Positions 52,902 through 61,880 of a stretch of 64,000 nt of DNA are shown piece by piece (the stretch's first letter is position 1; every line of letters starts with the position of its first letter). Position numbers and translations under genes: made by a program. Source of the stretch: Bernardetia sp. MNP-M8 (GTDB lineage Bacteria; Bacteroidota; Bacteroidia; Cytophagales; Bernardetiaceae); the NCBI RefSeq assembly GCF_037126285.1, contig NZ_CP147012.1, positions 186,001 through 250,000 on the forward strand, read 5' to 3'. Under the pieces are notes generated by a model. It worked only from the letters and a program-made list of their open reading frames with translations, was not told where the DNA came from and ran no database searches.

Positions 52902-54884
52902 CTACAAAATCTCAAACTCTATTCTTCTATTTTTTGCTTTATTTTCTGGCGAATTATTCTCTACTTGTGGCTTTACTTCTCCAAAACCTTTAATTACTAA
53001 TTGTGTCTTCGGAATTCCTGCATTTATCAAATAGTCTACTACCGAAGTAGCACGTTTTTCAGATAGTTTTTGATTATAGGTTTTGTCTCCTACATTATCT
53101 GTATGACCAGAAATTTGCACTTTGATTTTCGGATTTGTTTGCATATATCTTACTATTAAATCCAATTCTGTTTTTGATTCATCTTTTAAATCCCATTTGT
53201 CAGTATCAAAGAAAATATTATTCAGAACTACCTTTGAGCCTTTTTCAGCTTTCTCTAAATAAATATCTACAACTATATTTTCTTGTGTTCCTGTGGAATA
53301 ATCAAAGGCAAGACTTTGAAATAAATAACCTTCTTTGTTTACATTAAGGGCATAATTTGAACCTTCATTTAAAACAAAAAGATACTTTCCATTTCGTGGG
53401 TCTGATTTTATAGAAGACTGAATAGTTTTGTTAGTCAGGTTATATAAATCTATACTTGCACCTAATTTTTCTTTTGTCTTGGCATCATAAACAGTTCCTT
53501 TTATATATCTACTGACTATAATTTCAATTTCTTTAGGCATTTCAAATTTATAAATAAAACTATTACTCAAATCTTGACCTATTATATTATTTTGCTTATC
53601 TACTTGAAGCTCTGTTTCTCCATCTGCATAATAAGCTGTTTTCCCATCTGCTGTAACAAAAAGACTTTGTTGGTCAGTATACGTATTTATCGGATAACCC
53701 AAATTTTGAGGTTTAGTCCAACCTTTTGCTGAGTTTTCATCTATTTCTGTTTTGAATAAATCAAATCCTCCAAAACCCAAATGAGCATCAGAAGAAAAGA
53801 ATAATGTTCTGCCATTTACATGAATAAACGGACTATACTCTTCGCCTGCTGTATTTACTTGACTTCCTAGATTTTGAGGGGCTTCCCATTCTCCTTTTTC
53901 ATTACGAGTAGATTTCCAAATATCTGTTTTTCCTAAACCTCCACTTCTATCAGAAATAAAATAAAGCGTTCGCCCATCTGCTGAAAGAGAGGCTTGAGAC
54001 TCCCAATTACTTGTATTAATGAGATTACCCATATTTTTAGGTTCAGACCATTTATCACCCTGTTTTTCACTAATAAATAAATCACAACGTCCGTAAACTC
54101 GCCTTTCACTACCTTCACAAATAGTAAAAATAATTGTACGTCCGTCTGCCGAAATTGTACACGTTCCTTCATTTGTTTGAGTATTTAGCTCTGTTACTTT
54201 TTCAGGAGTCTGCCATATACTATCTTTTTTTACACTTCTCAAAATATCTTCATCAGCTCTAGGATGATTACTTTCTCTTGCGGTAAAATACATTTCTTCT
54301 TCATCAGCAGTTAAGACAGCAAAATACTGTAGTTTTCTAGCATTAATCACATCAGTTACACGTTCTGGCTTTATGTCTAAAGGATTTTTGATTCCTGTTT
54401 CTGCAAATTTACAAATTGCTAATCCTCTTGTAGCACTATTTTTTTCAGACTGAGATTTAGCATATTGATATGATTTTTGATATAATTTATTAGCTTCTTC
54501 GTATTTTCCTTCTTCCAAATAATCTCCTGCAACTACCATATACAAATTAACTCTTTTTGGGTCGTTCGGTACAATTCGTGCAGCTTCTTTAAAATGCAAT
54601 TTAGATTTTGCTTTGTTCCGAAGTATATGATAATAGCTTCCAAGTGCATAATGTGCCTCAAAATAGTTATTATCTAAATCTACAGCTTTCTCAAAAGATT
54701 GTATTCCACGATCAAAATCTCTATTTGCAATATAATCTTGCCCATTTTTATAAGCTGTTTGCGCTCTTCGGTTGCTTGTTCCTTGTGAGAAGGAAGAAGA
54801 TAATGTAAAGAATGATAGTACGAAAAACAGAATCGTTACTATATATTTGTTAGGATTTAATATCATTGAATACGAATTTTTCAT
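52902..54884 (-). CDS. PorE-like OmpA-family outer membrane protein (TPR, beta-propeller, regulatory domain, OmpA)
   Basis: A 660-residue exported protein. The signal peptide ends in SSSFSQ (about 34). Then come TPR units (ANRDFDRGIQSFEKAVDLDN, YFEAHYALGSYYHILRNKA). A PD40/WD40-like beta-propeller (about 190-440) repeats the blade motif TISADGRTI, SLSADGRTLYFISDRSGGLG and SPFIHVNGRTLFFSSDAHLG. A carboxypeptidase regulatory-like domain follows (YIKGTVYDAKTKEKLGASID). The end is an OmpA peptidoglycan-binding domain (NIFFDTDKWDLKDES, ISGHTDNVGDKTYNQKLSEK, RATSVVDYLI). This exact order is known for PorE, which anchors the T9SS to peptidoglycan. It could also be a SprF-linked paralogue. Upstream is a large nested repeat. 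Confidence 0.85.
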   Translation of the reverse strand: MKNSYSMILNPNKYIVTILFFVLSFFTLSSSFSQGTSNRRAQTAYKNGQDYIANRDFDRGIQSFEKAVDLDNNYFEAHYALGSYYHILRNKAKSKLHFKEAARIVPNDPKRVNLYMVVAGDYLEEGKYEEANKLYQKSYQYAKSQSEKNSATRGLAICKFAETGIKNPLDIKPERVTDVINARKLQYFAVLTADEEEMYFTARESNHPRADEDILRSVKKDSIWQTPEKVTELNTQTNEGTCTISADGRTIIFTICEGSERRVYGRCDLFISEKQGDKWSEPKNMGNLINTSNWESQASLSADGRTLYFISDRSGGLGKTDIWKSTRNEKGEWEAPQNLGSQVNTAGEEYSPFIHVNGRTLFFSSDAHLGFGGFDLFKTEIDENSAKGWTKPQNLGYPINTYTDQQSLFVTADGKTAYYADGETELQVDKQNNIIGQDLSNSFIYKFEMPKEIEIIVSRYIKGTVYDAKTKEKLGASIDLYNLTNKTIQSSIKSDPRNGKYLFVLNEGSNYALNVNKEGYLFQSLAFDYSTGTQENIVVDIYLEKAEKGSKVVLNNIFFDTDKWDLKDESKTELDLIVRYMQTNPKIKVQISGHTDNVGDKTYNQKLSEKRATSVVDYLINAGIPKTQLVIKGFGEVKPQVENNSPENKAKNRRIEFEIL

Positions 54885-54982
54885 ATCTATAAATTTGGAT
54901 TGTTATTTTTTCTTGTTGATAATTTAGCTCTTAATTTAGTAACAGAACGTCAATAACATTCATAAATTACTTGATTATTATT

Positions 54983-55013
54983 TGTCGTTGGTGAGGACAC
55001 CATAGCCGTAAGG
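54983..55013 (-). repeat. Short palindromic repeat, family A, copy 8
   Basis: TGTCGTTGGTGAGGACACCA followed by TAGCCGTAAGG. Reverse orientation with a CGTAAGG head. Its right half CACCATAGCCGTAAGG is repeated, inverted and perfect, at 55246-55261. Confidence 0.65.
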
Positions 55014-55261
55014 TTAAAAATTTATTTGTCTTTCTGTTCCGTGGGAACTTTATATTGGTAGTAAAAATAAAATAGAAAGAGTATATTCTGTTCCGTTAGG
55101 AACTTCATATTGGTAGAATTTTAAGAATTTTAATACAAAATTCGACCAATATACAACTCCTACGGAGTAAATGAATTTTAATTTTTCGGTTTTTATCTAC
55201 CAATATGAAACTCCTAACGGAGTAAAAGGCAAAATTTCTCAATAGCCTTACGGCTATGGTG
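54998..55261. repeat. Nested inverted repeat enclosing four family F copies
   Basis: The outer arms CACCATAGCCGTAAGG (54998-55013) and CCTTACGGCTATGGTG (55246-55261) are perfect complements. Inside, TCCGTTAGGAACTTCATATT and variants occur twice forward (55033-55061, 55087-55116) and twice inverted (55143-55171, 55197-55225), all with the TATTGGTAG / CCAATAT end. Total length about 264 bp. This can fold as one long cruciform or as smaller hairpins. Confidence 0.75.
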
Positions 55262-55567
55262 AGACCTTATTCCCAAAAATAAAAAGAGAATAAATATTAT
55301 ACTTTGTATAACACCATCGATTATATTCTAAGAACCGAACCAAATTAGACAAAAATATTTTAAAGTAATAAAAAAATGAGCAAAAAAGTCGTTTTATTAA
55401 ATACACAAAACCATTTGTACTAGACTTTGTTGCAAATTTCATAGATTTAAAAAGTATCAAACTTATAAATCAAATTCGCTTTGTCGCTCTTTAGGAGTAA
55501 TAATTAAACAAACTACTATTCAAAAACACATAATCAATTAATAGAATTCGTAATTGTTCCTTAGGTG

Positions 55568-56797
55568 TTACATGGTTTGGTTTGTATCTTTAATTTTTTG
55601 ATACATTTCTATATATTTTTGAGCTAATTTCTGAGAAGAAAAATCATTTTGAATAATTTGAGGAGCAGTTTGTCGGATTTTTTCTCTTTTTATTTTGTCA
55701 TTAACAGCTATTTCTAAAGTTTGAAGTAAAGAATCTATACTATTTGTTTTACAAACCCAGCCCAATTCTTTTTCTTTTACATAATCAGCTAATCCTACCT
55801 TATCTGAAACCAAAACAGGAGTTCCTGTACTTAAACATTCTATAACTACATTGGCAAAATTTTCATTAAAGGAAGGCAGTACAAAAAGATCAGATTTTTC
55901 TAAATGTTCAAATTTTTGGTTTCCTTCTAACCAACCTATCCATTTTACTTTGTTTTCTAAATTATTTTGAATAATCAATTTTTGCAAAGAATTTTGATAC
56001 TCTATACTTTCACTTTTCCCTATCAAATCAAGTTGCAGATTTATTTTTGAATTTTTATTGTTTTGCTTCTTAAGTTGTGAGATGGCTTCAATCAAAATTT
56101 CTAGTCCTTTTTTGTGATGAATCCTAGACATAAAGACTAATTTGAAAGTATTAGTATCTTCTTTATCTTGTGTGTTTGTTTTTTCTATTTTATTTTGATT
56201 AATAGGAATAGATAATAAATTAGGCAATACAAAAACACGATTATCTTTGATATAATCAACTTCTTCTCTTTCTATTTGTGCTGTGAGATGTAAATATGAT
56301 TTTTTTAGTAGCTTTTTGCCTAAAAATTTATGAAAAATACTCTTTGGAGATTTTTTTTGTGATTGCAATGTATATTCACCAAGCATTCCACGAGGAGCAA
56401 CAATTACTTTTACTCCTTTCAAAATACATATCAAAACAGAAAAAATAACAACAGTATTCCACCACGAATGCACATGAATAGCATCAAAGTTTTGAGCTGT
56501 TTGGAATAGTTTTTTTAAAAGAGCCATAGAAAAATGAGTATGGTCTTTTGTTTGCCTTTCGAAATACCAAACTTCTACACCATCTACTAAAATAGGCTTA
56601 TTACTCTCAACATCTAGTTCTTCATTTCCATTTGCTGTTGTGGTATAAACAGTAACTTTATTAGCTGATTTATTATTTTTTATAGTCTGACTATTTATAA
56701 AATGAGCTTGAGCTTCACACAATCGGCTTATCGATACAGTAGTTCCTCCATAGATATAGGCAGGTTTGTAAGAAGGGGTAATATGAAGAATATTCAA
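55568..56797 (-). CDS. Glycosyltransferase family 4 (group 1) protein
   Basis: A 409-residue cytoplasmic glycosyltransferase with the GT-B fold. The N-terminal Rossmann-like half starts MNILHITPSYKPAYIYGGTT and holds FDAIHVHSWWNTVV. The C-terminal donor-binding half has FKLVFMSRIHHKKGLEILIE, WIGWLEGNQKFEHLEKSDLF, VLPSFNENFANVVIECLSTG and TPVLVSDKVGLADYV. The EX7E motif lies in ENFANVVIE. It most likely adds a sugar to a surface polysaccharide. It lies 43 bp after the polymerase-like gene, the last of a three-gene run with mrdA. Confidence 0.9.
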   Translation of the reverse strand: MNILHITPSYKPAYIYGGTTVSISRLCEAQAHFINSQTIKNNKSANKVTVYTTTANGNEELDVESNKPILVDGVEVWYFERQTKDHTHFSMALLKKLFQTAQNFDAIHVHSWWNTVVIFSVLICILKGVKVIVAPRGMLGEYTLQSQKKSPKSIFHKFLGKKLLKKSYLHLTAQIEREEVDYIKDNRVFVLPNLLSIPINQNKIEKTNTQDKEDTNTFKLVFMSRIHHKKGLEILIEAISQLKKQNNKNSKINLQLDLIGKSESIEYQNSLQKLIIQNNLENKVKWIGWLEGNQKFEHLEKSDLFVLPSFNENFANVVIECLSTGTPVLVSDKVGLADYVKEKELGWVCKTNSIDSLLQTLEIAVNDKIKREKIRQTAPQIIQNDFSSQKLAQKYIEMYQKIKDTNQTM

Positions 56798-56840
56798 TTA
56801 ATTATTTTTTTAAGATTACTGAGGTAAAATATAACTATTA

Positions 56841-58253
56841 TTAAGACTCATAATTGGGATTCTTGACAAGTAAATCAAATCTTCTTGCTATATGAAACAA
56901 TAAATACATCGTAAATACACTCCAAAATACAGAACTGACTACATATTCAAAAGCATTTCCTCTTATCAAAATATAAAATAACCCTAAAAATATACAACCT
57001 GATCCAATGGCATATCCACCAAAAAGTGATTCTGCTTTTTTAGATAAAAAAGTAACTAAAATACCTAACAAAAACAAACAAACAAAGACACCTAGTTCTC
57101 CCCCTACAATATATGAATCTGCAATAAAAGCAGGTTTGGCTGATACTGTAGTACCTCTACCTACTGCACCTATTTTATACACTCTATCCATAATCACTTC
57201 TTCAGGAACTGGTTTGTCTGGATAAAGAATACGGGGAGGAATAGATTCTAGTGACTGAATAAGAATATCTTGTGTCATATAAGGAACTTCAACAGGTATT
57301 TTATCTACGTATACCATAAACATTTTTATCTCAGAGAGTCGATAGGTTAAAAATAGCCAATTGTCATCTAACAAACCATCAACATTTTCATTTTGTATTT
57401 TTTCTAAGGCTATAGATGCAGCCTGTGTAGATTCTACCTCACCTCCCCAACTCAACCCTCTAACAATTCCTGTATAATAAGGAATTACAAATAAAAAGAG
57501 AAATAACATAAAAGGAGAAGCTATTAGGATTATCTTTTTGTAGTTTGACCATAAAATAGCTGCTAAAAGTAATATAGGAAGAACTGTAAATTCTTTCCAA
57601 CCAGAAATTAATGCTTGAAACTCTCCATAAAAAAATAATATTCCTGTTATGAATATATATTTTTTTTCGTTCTCTAATAAAGAATATCCAAATGAAAACA
57701 CAGCAAAAACAGCCATAGAAAGTTGAAATTGACTTAAAAATTGTGACCCTCCAGGTAAAAATCTAAAAGTAATGCTTCCTACAAAGAAAAATAAAGTCGC
57801 TAAAAAGAGTATTTTAGATATAGAAGTTTGAGAAGAAACTTTAATAATATATTTGGGAACTTTATATGTTGAAAATAACAGTAGTCCATGCACATAAGCA
57901 GCATGTCCTAAACAATATAAAATTTGACAATATGCAATAGTAGAAATATAAACATAGGATTCTTCTGCTTTTACTTTATCTAAATAAAAATAACCCATTG
58001 CATCTAAATAAAAGAATACAGAGGTTACAGCCATATAGCCTGAAAAAATGAGATGTACCAAAAAGAAAGGACGAAATACTTGATCTAAGATAGGACGGTC
58101 AGTTGGAAGTTCTTTAACTACTCCTGTAAAAGTAATCAGATATATCCAAAAAGAACCTCCCCAAGCTGTCCAATAAGCTAATGAATGATTTGTAGAATGA
58201 ATTAAAAAAGCAAAAAAAACAGGTAAATAAAGTAGTAAATAACGTGGATTCAT
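56841..58253 (-). CDS. Multi-pass membrane protein, polysaccharide polymerase-like
   Basis: A 470-residue protein with about 12 predicted membrane helices and a periplasmic loop of about 90 residues (from GIVRGLSWGGEVESTQAASI to RILYPDKPVPEEVIMDRVYK). This layout, and the neighbouring glycosyltransferase, recall Wzy/EpsG-type polymerases. The loop motif ESIPPRILYPDKP and the later KPAFIADSYIVGGELGVF resemble the oligosaccharide repeat unit polymerase family (O-antigen polymerase, DUF6418-like). The exact family is not certain. It probably polymerises repeat units of a capsule or exopolysaccharide. Confidence 0.7.
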   Translation of the reverse strand: MNPRYLLLYLPVFFAFLIHSTNHSLAYWTAWGGSFWIYLITFTGVVKELPTDRPILDQVFRPFFLVHLIFSGYMAVTSVFFYLDAMGYFYLDKVKAEESYVYISTIAYCQILYCLGHAAYVHGLLLFSTYKVPKYIIKVSSQTSISKILFLATLFFFVGSITFRFLPGGSQFLSQFQLSMAVFAVFSFGYSLLENEKKYIFITGILFFYGEFQALISGWKEFTVLPILLLAAILWSNYKKIILIASPFMLFLFLFVIPYYTGIVRGLSWGGEVESTQAASIALEKIQNENVDGLLDDNWLFLTYRLSEIKMFMVYVDKIPVEVPYMTQDILIQSLESIPPRILYPDKPVPEEVIMDRVYKIGAVGRGTTVSAKPAFIADSYIVGGELGVFVCLFLLGILVTFLSKKAESLFGGYAIGSGCIFLGLFYILIRGNAFEYVVSSVFWSVFTMYLLFHIARRFDLLVKNPNYES

Positions 58254-58303
58254 TTTATTTCAATACGGTTATCTTATAAAAAAAAAGAAAATTCTTTCAG
58301 ATT

Positions 58304-60307
58304 CTATTCTTCATCTTCTCTTTTTGCTTCTGCTAATACAATATTAGATTTTTCTGTATTTTCTTTAGCAGTATTATTCTTTTGTGTAATGAGTATGGCT
58401 TGTTTTTCCTCCTTCTTTTTTTGCATTTTTTGTCTTTTTCTTTCTTCTTCTTTCTCTAATCGTATTTTTTCTTGTTCTATTAGATTTAGTTCTACAACTC
58501 TCTGTTCTTTATACTTTACATTTGCATCAGAAATGGTATCGTTGATATATTTTTCTATCATCAAACTTGCTATTGGAGCTGCCCATGTTCCTCCAAAACC
58601 TGCATTTTCTACTATAACAGCTATCGCAATTTTGGGATTATCTTTTGGTGCAAAGGCTATAAAAATAGAATGGTCTTCTCCGTGTGGATTCTGAACTGTT
58701 CCTGTTTTTCCACAAACAATAATATCATCTATTCTTGCTCTACGTGCTGTTCCTGCACGAACTACATCAGCCATAGCATCAACAACATAAGGAAAATATT
58801 TTTCATCTACTGTCGTTTTTTGCTTTGTTCTGTATTTTATATCTACCAAAGTAGTATCATTTATTGCTCTAACAACATGAGGAATGTAATAATGTCCTCT
58901 ATTAGCTAGAATAGCTGCAAAATTAGCCAGTTGTAATGGAACAGCACTCATCTCTCCCTGTCCAATACTGAGGGAATATATATTTCCTAACTTCCAACCA
59001 TACCCACGACGTTCAGCAATTTTATCATAATAGGCTGTTGAGGGAATAAGTCCTCTGCTTTCATAAGGTAAATCTATACCTAACTGTCTACCAAAACCAA
59101 ACGATAAAGCATGGTCATGCCAACTATCCAAACCAACACGAGTATCCTCTTTATCATTTTCTGAACGATGCTGACGAATGATTCGGATAAAAGATTTATA
59201 ATAAAATGGATTACAAGAGTGCTGAATAGAACCATGTATATTCAATGGCGAAGGATGATTATGACAGTTTACCAATTCTTTCGAACAGCTAAATGAAGTA
59301 TGAACTGTATCTAAAACACCATCTTGCAAACCAATCAGAGCCTGTACAATCTTAAATGTAGAACCAGGGGGATAGGCTGCTTGTAAAGCACGATTATAAA
59401 GTGGTTTTGTTGGATCTTGAGAAAGCATTAAATAATTTTTGGCTACTTCTGTTCCTTCTCCTGTTAATAAATTTGGATCAAAAGTAGGTGCAGAAACCAT
59501 CGATAATACTTCACCCGTTTTTGGGTCAAGGGCGACAATACTACCAATTTTGTTTTGCATCAAATACTCTCCATACGTTTGAAGTTCGGCATCTATTGTA
59601 GTTTGAAGAGTCATTCCTGCTTCTGGAAGTGTGTCATATTGTCCATCTTTGAAAGCTCCTCTAGCAATTCCCAAACGGTCATACATAACCTGCTGTACGC
59701 CTCTTTTTCCTCTTAATTCTTTTTCATAGCTTCTCTCTATTCCACTAATACCAAGCATATCTCCACGTCGGTAATAGTCTGCTGTGTCTTTAGAAAGCAT
59801 TCTTTGGTCGATTTCACGCACATATCCCAAACCACCAGAGAAAGAAGAGTATGGATATTTACGAATCGTTCTTACATTTGGATAAATACCTTCATAATCA
59901 GAGAGTTCATCCTGAATTTTGGCATAATTCTCTACTGACATCTGTTTTATAAATAGATAAGGCTTATAACGCTGCAAGCCATGCTTTGCTTTCTGTAACT
60001 TATCTCTAAATTCTTCTAAGGAAATACGCAAAAGCTCACACAAACGAGTGGTATCATTAGGTTCTAATTTAAACTCTTTTGCTATAATTTCTATATCAAA
60101 AACAGGATTATTTTCAACCAATAATTTTCCATTTCTATCATAAACAAGACCACGAGGAGGGTATAAAATATTTGTTCGTGTAGAAGTATTTTGAGCTTGC
60201 TGTTGAAAATCATCGGAAATGACTTGCAACCAAAGTAGTTGGAAACCATAAATTAACAAAACTACTAAAATAGCTACTTGAATGATATATCTTCGAAGGT
60301 CGTTCAA
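58304..60307 (-). CDS. mrdA: Penicillin-binding protein 2 (elongasome transpeptidase)
   Basis: A 667-residue class B PBP that cross-links peptidoglycan during cell elongation with RodA. One N-terminal membrane helix (VAILVVLLIYGFQLLWLQVI) is followed by the PBP dimerisation domain (NILYPPRGLVYDRNGKLLVE). The transpeptidase motifs are STFK at 316-319, SCN at 364-366 and KTG at 534-536. The C-terminus has a long charged extension (EKIRLEKEEERKRQKMQKKK). Full length, intact. mreC/mreD/rodA are not adjacent; instead two surface-polysaccharide genes follow on the same strand. Confidence 0.95.
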   Translation of the reverse strand: MNDLRRYIIQVAILVVLLIYGFQLLWLQVISDDFQQQAQNTSTRTNILYPPRGLVYDRNGKLLVENNPVFDIEIIAKEFKLEPNDTTRLCELLRISLEEFRDKLQKAKHGLQRYKPYLFIKQMSVENYAKIQDELSDYEGIYPNVRTIRKYPYSSFSGGLGYVREIDQRMLSKDTADYYRRGDMLGISGIERSYEKELRGKRGVQQVMYDRLGIARGAFKDGQYDTLPEAGMTLQTTIDAELQTYGEYLMQNKIGSIVALDPKTGEVLSMVSAPTFDPNLLTGEGTEVAKNYLMLSQDPTKPLYNRALQAAYPPGSTFKIVQALIGLQDGVLDTVHTSFSCSKELVNCHNHPSPLNIHGSIQHSCNPFYYKSFIRIIRQHRSENDKEDTRVGLDSWHDHALSFGFGRQLGIDLPYESRGLIPSTAYYDKIAERRGYGWKLGNIYSLSIGQGEMSAVPLQLANFAAILANRGHYYIPHVVRAINDTTLVDIKYRTKQKTTVDEKYFPYVVDAMADVVRAGTARRARIDDIIVCGKTGTVQNPHGEDHSIFIAFAPKDNPKIAIAVIVENAGFGGTWAAPIASLMIEKYINDTISDANVKYKEQRVVELNLIEQEKIRLEKEEERKRQKMQKKKEEKQAILITQKNNTAKENTEKSNIVLAEAKREDEE

Positions 60308-60629
60308 ATCTGAATATTTTTAATAGTTATTGGTGGATAAACACCAACAACGGCAGAGATTGGTTTTTGGAAGTTTTTTTGTTTTGTATCAAAAATAAAA
60401 TGAGTTTTTCTTTCATTTTGATACACTTTTCTATAAGTACCACAAAGTTAAGCACTTTATTCCACTTATTTAGAATAATTACTATTATAAATAATCTAAA
60501 AATGATACCAGTCTTTATTTTTTTATCGAAGGAAAAACAGCTTATATAGAATAAATCCTATTGTTGATTTAAAAAATCATAATTCAACCAAATTAACAAT
60601 TAACTCTTCACTTTATTCTTACTTTCCAC
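60308..60629. other. Spacer of about 320 bp between mrdA and the Crp/Fnr gene
   Basis: Contains family A copy 9 at 60327-60357. The rest is AT-rich with poly-T runs. Upstream sequences of mrdA must be here. Confidence 0.45.
60327..60357 (-). repeat. Short palindromic repeat, family A, copy 9
   Basis: TTATTGGTGGATAAACACCA followed by ACAACGGCAGA. Family A in reverse orientation, 20 bp upstream of the mrdA start. Confidence 0.55.
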
Positions 60630-61190
60630 CTATTTATCAATCTCTTTCAAAATTCTATTAAAGCTGCGAAGTGTAATTCCTAAGTAATTAGCAATGTCTT
60701 GTTTTGAAATAATTTTCATTAGTTGGGGAAACTGTTTTTTTAATCTCAATAAATTTGATTTAATAGAATGAGACTGATTGTGAGAATGCCTTAGAGCTTT
60801 GTACTTAATTTTATTAGCCATGGCTTTTACAATCAGGGCATTGAATTCTTTATCATTTTGCAAAAGTTCTGAAAAATGAATCTTAGAGATTTTATATACC
60901 ACCATATCTGAAATAGATTCTATGGCACAAAAACTCAGACTTTCATTGATTATTTCTATTTCTCCGAAAAGCTCACCTTCTCCAAAAAACTCTTGTATAA
61001 AATCATTTCCTGTGTCTTCTGTAAGATAACACTTTGCAATTCCTGTTTGGATCACATAAGCATAAGGTACTTTTTGATTTTGCTCAATTAAAATGTGATT
61101 TTTTGGAATTTTTTCTTCAATAAAATAGGTTGTAGTATTTTTTATATTCCTACTTACATATTCAAGTAATTCCGAATTAGTTCTAATCAT
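60630..61190 (-). CDS. Crp/Fnr-family transcriptional regulator
   Basis: A 186-residue protein started at Met10 of the open frame (61190). The cyclic nucleotide-binding jellyroll (about 20-120) shows IPKNHILIEQNQKVPYAYVI, QTGIAKCYLTEDTGN and FFGEGELFGEIEIINE. The C-terminal helix-turn-helix is IISKQDIANYLGITLRSFNR with ILKEIDK. No Cys cluster for an iron-sulfur site, so oxygen sensing as in FNR is unlikely. The ligand is unknown. It is divergent from the HD/MFS pair, 99 bp away, which it probably controls. Confidence 0.88.
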   Translation of the reverse strand: MIRTNSELLEYVSRNIKNTTTYFIEEKIPKNHILIEQNQKVPYAYVIQTGIAKCYLTEDTGNDFIQEFFGEGELFGEIEIINESLSFCAIESISDMVVYKISKIHFSELLQNDKEFNALIVKAMANKIKYKALRHSHNQSHSIKSNLLRLKKQFPQLMKIISKQDIANYLGITLRSFNRILKEIDK

Positions 61191-61289
61191 TTTTACTATT
61201 TTTTTTAGTTGGGACAAATGTCCTTTCCCTTCTACTGATTCTTGCCTTTCTTTGCACTTTATTTACACTTAAAAAAATTATTAATAGTA

Positions 61290-61880
61290 ATGGAAACTAA
61301 CAGACTCAACAGTCAAATTGAATTTATCAAAGAAATAGATAAACTAAAATATATCCAAAGAAAAACGAAACTCTTCAATAGCAACAGACACGAAAATGAT
61401 GCTGAACACAGTTGGCATTTGGCAATGATGGCAATGATACTGGCAGAACATTCTAACGAAGATATAGATATTTTGAAAGTTTTGAAAATGTTATTGATTC
61501 ATGATTTAGTAGAAATAGATGCAGGAGATACTTTTCTTTATGATACAACCAAAAATCATGTCAATACAGATAACGAACTAATAGCAGCAAAACGAATATT
61601 TGGAATACTTCCCGAAGACCAAACTCAAGAGTACATTCAGTTATGGCAAGAATTTGAAGATGGAAAGACAAAAGAATCAAAATTTGCAAAGACAATGGAT
61701 AGATTTGAACCTATACTTCAAAATGAATCTAATAAAGGAGGAACTTGGACAGAATTCAGAGTCCCTTACAACAAAATTATAGAAAAAGTAAAAGGAATTA
61801 AACTTGGTTCTAGCATAATTTGGGATTACACACTATCCATTCTTGATAATTTCAGAAAAAACAAAATTATAAATGATTAA
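61290..61880 (+). CDS. HD-domain phosphohydrolase (YfbR-like)
   Basis: A 196-residue protein started at the ATG in 61290. The frame is open to 61242, but the extra 16 residues are not family-like. The HD metal site is His34 (SNRHENDAEHSWHLAMMAMI), the His71-Asp72 pair (LLIHDLVEIDAGD), and a later Asp in the KTMDRFEPI region. Such proteins act on nucleotide monophosphates (5'-deoxynucleotidases). A phosphohydrolase of other nucleotides is possible. It overlaps the next gene by 8 bp. Confidence 0.85.
   Translation: METNRLNSQIEFIKEIDKLKYIQRKTKLFNSNRHENDAEHSWHLAMMAMILAEHSNEDIDILKVLKMLLIHDLVEIDAGDTFLYDTTKNHVNTDNELIAAKRIFGILPEDQTQEYIQLWQEFEDGKTKESKFAKTMDRFEPILQNESNKGGTWTEFRVPYNKIIEKVKGIKLGSSIIWDYTLSILDNFRKNKIIND

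Larger units (their letters stand above)
54885..55567. other. Gene-free region of 680 bp with nested palindromic repeats
   Basis: Holds the family A copy 8 at 54983, four copies of a 29-nt repeat (family F) at 55033-55225, an outer inverted repeat, and a family B word at 55541. The part 55270-55540 contains nothing that I recognise. No tRNA or ORF of note. Confidence 0.6.

Noticed and set aside
54885-55567. The nested repeats near 55 kb as a structured RNA gene or riboswitch
   Set aside because: The units occur in both orientations and as multiple copies, which fits mobile palindromes better than a single folded RNA. No known riboswitch core was seen.
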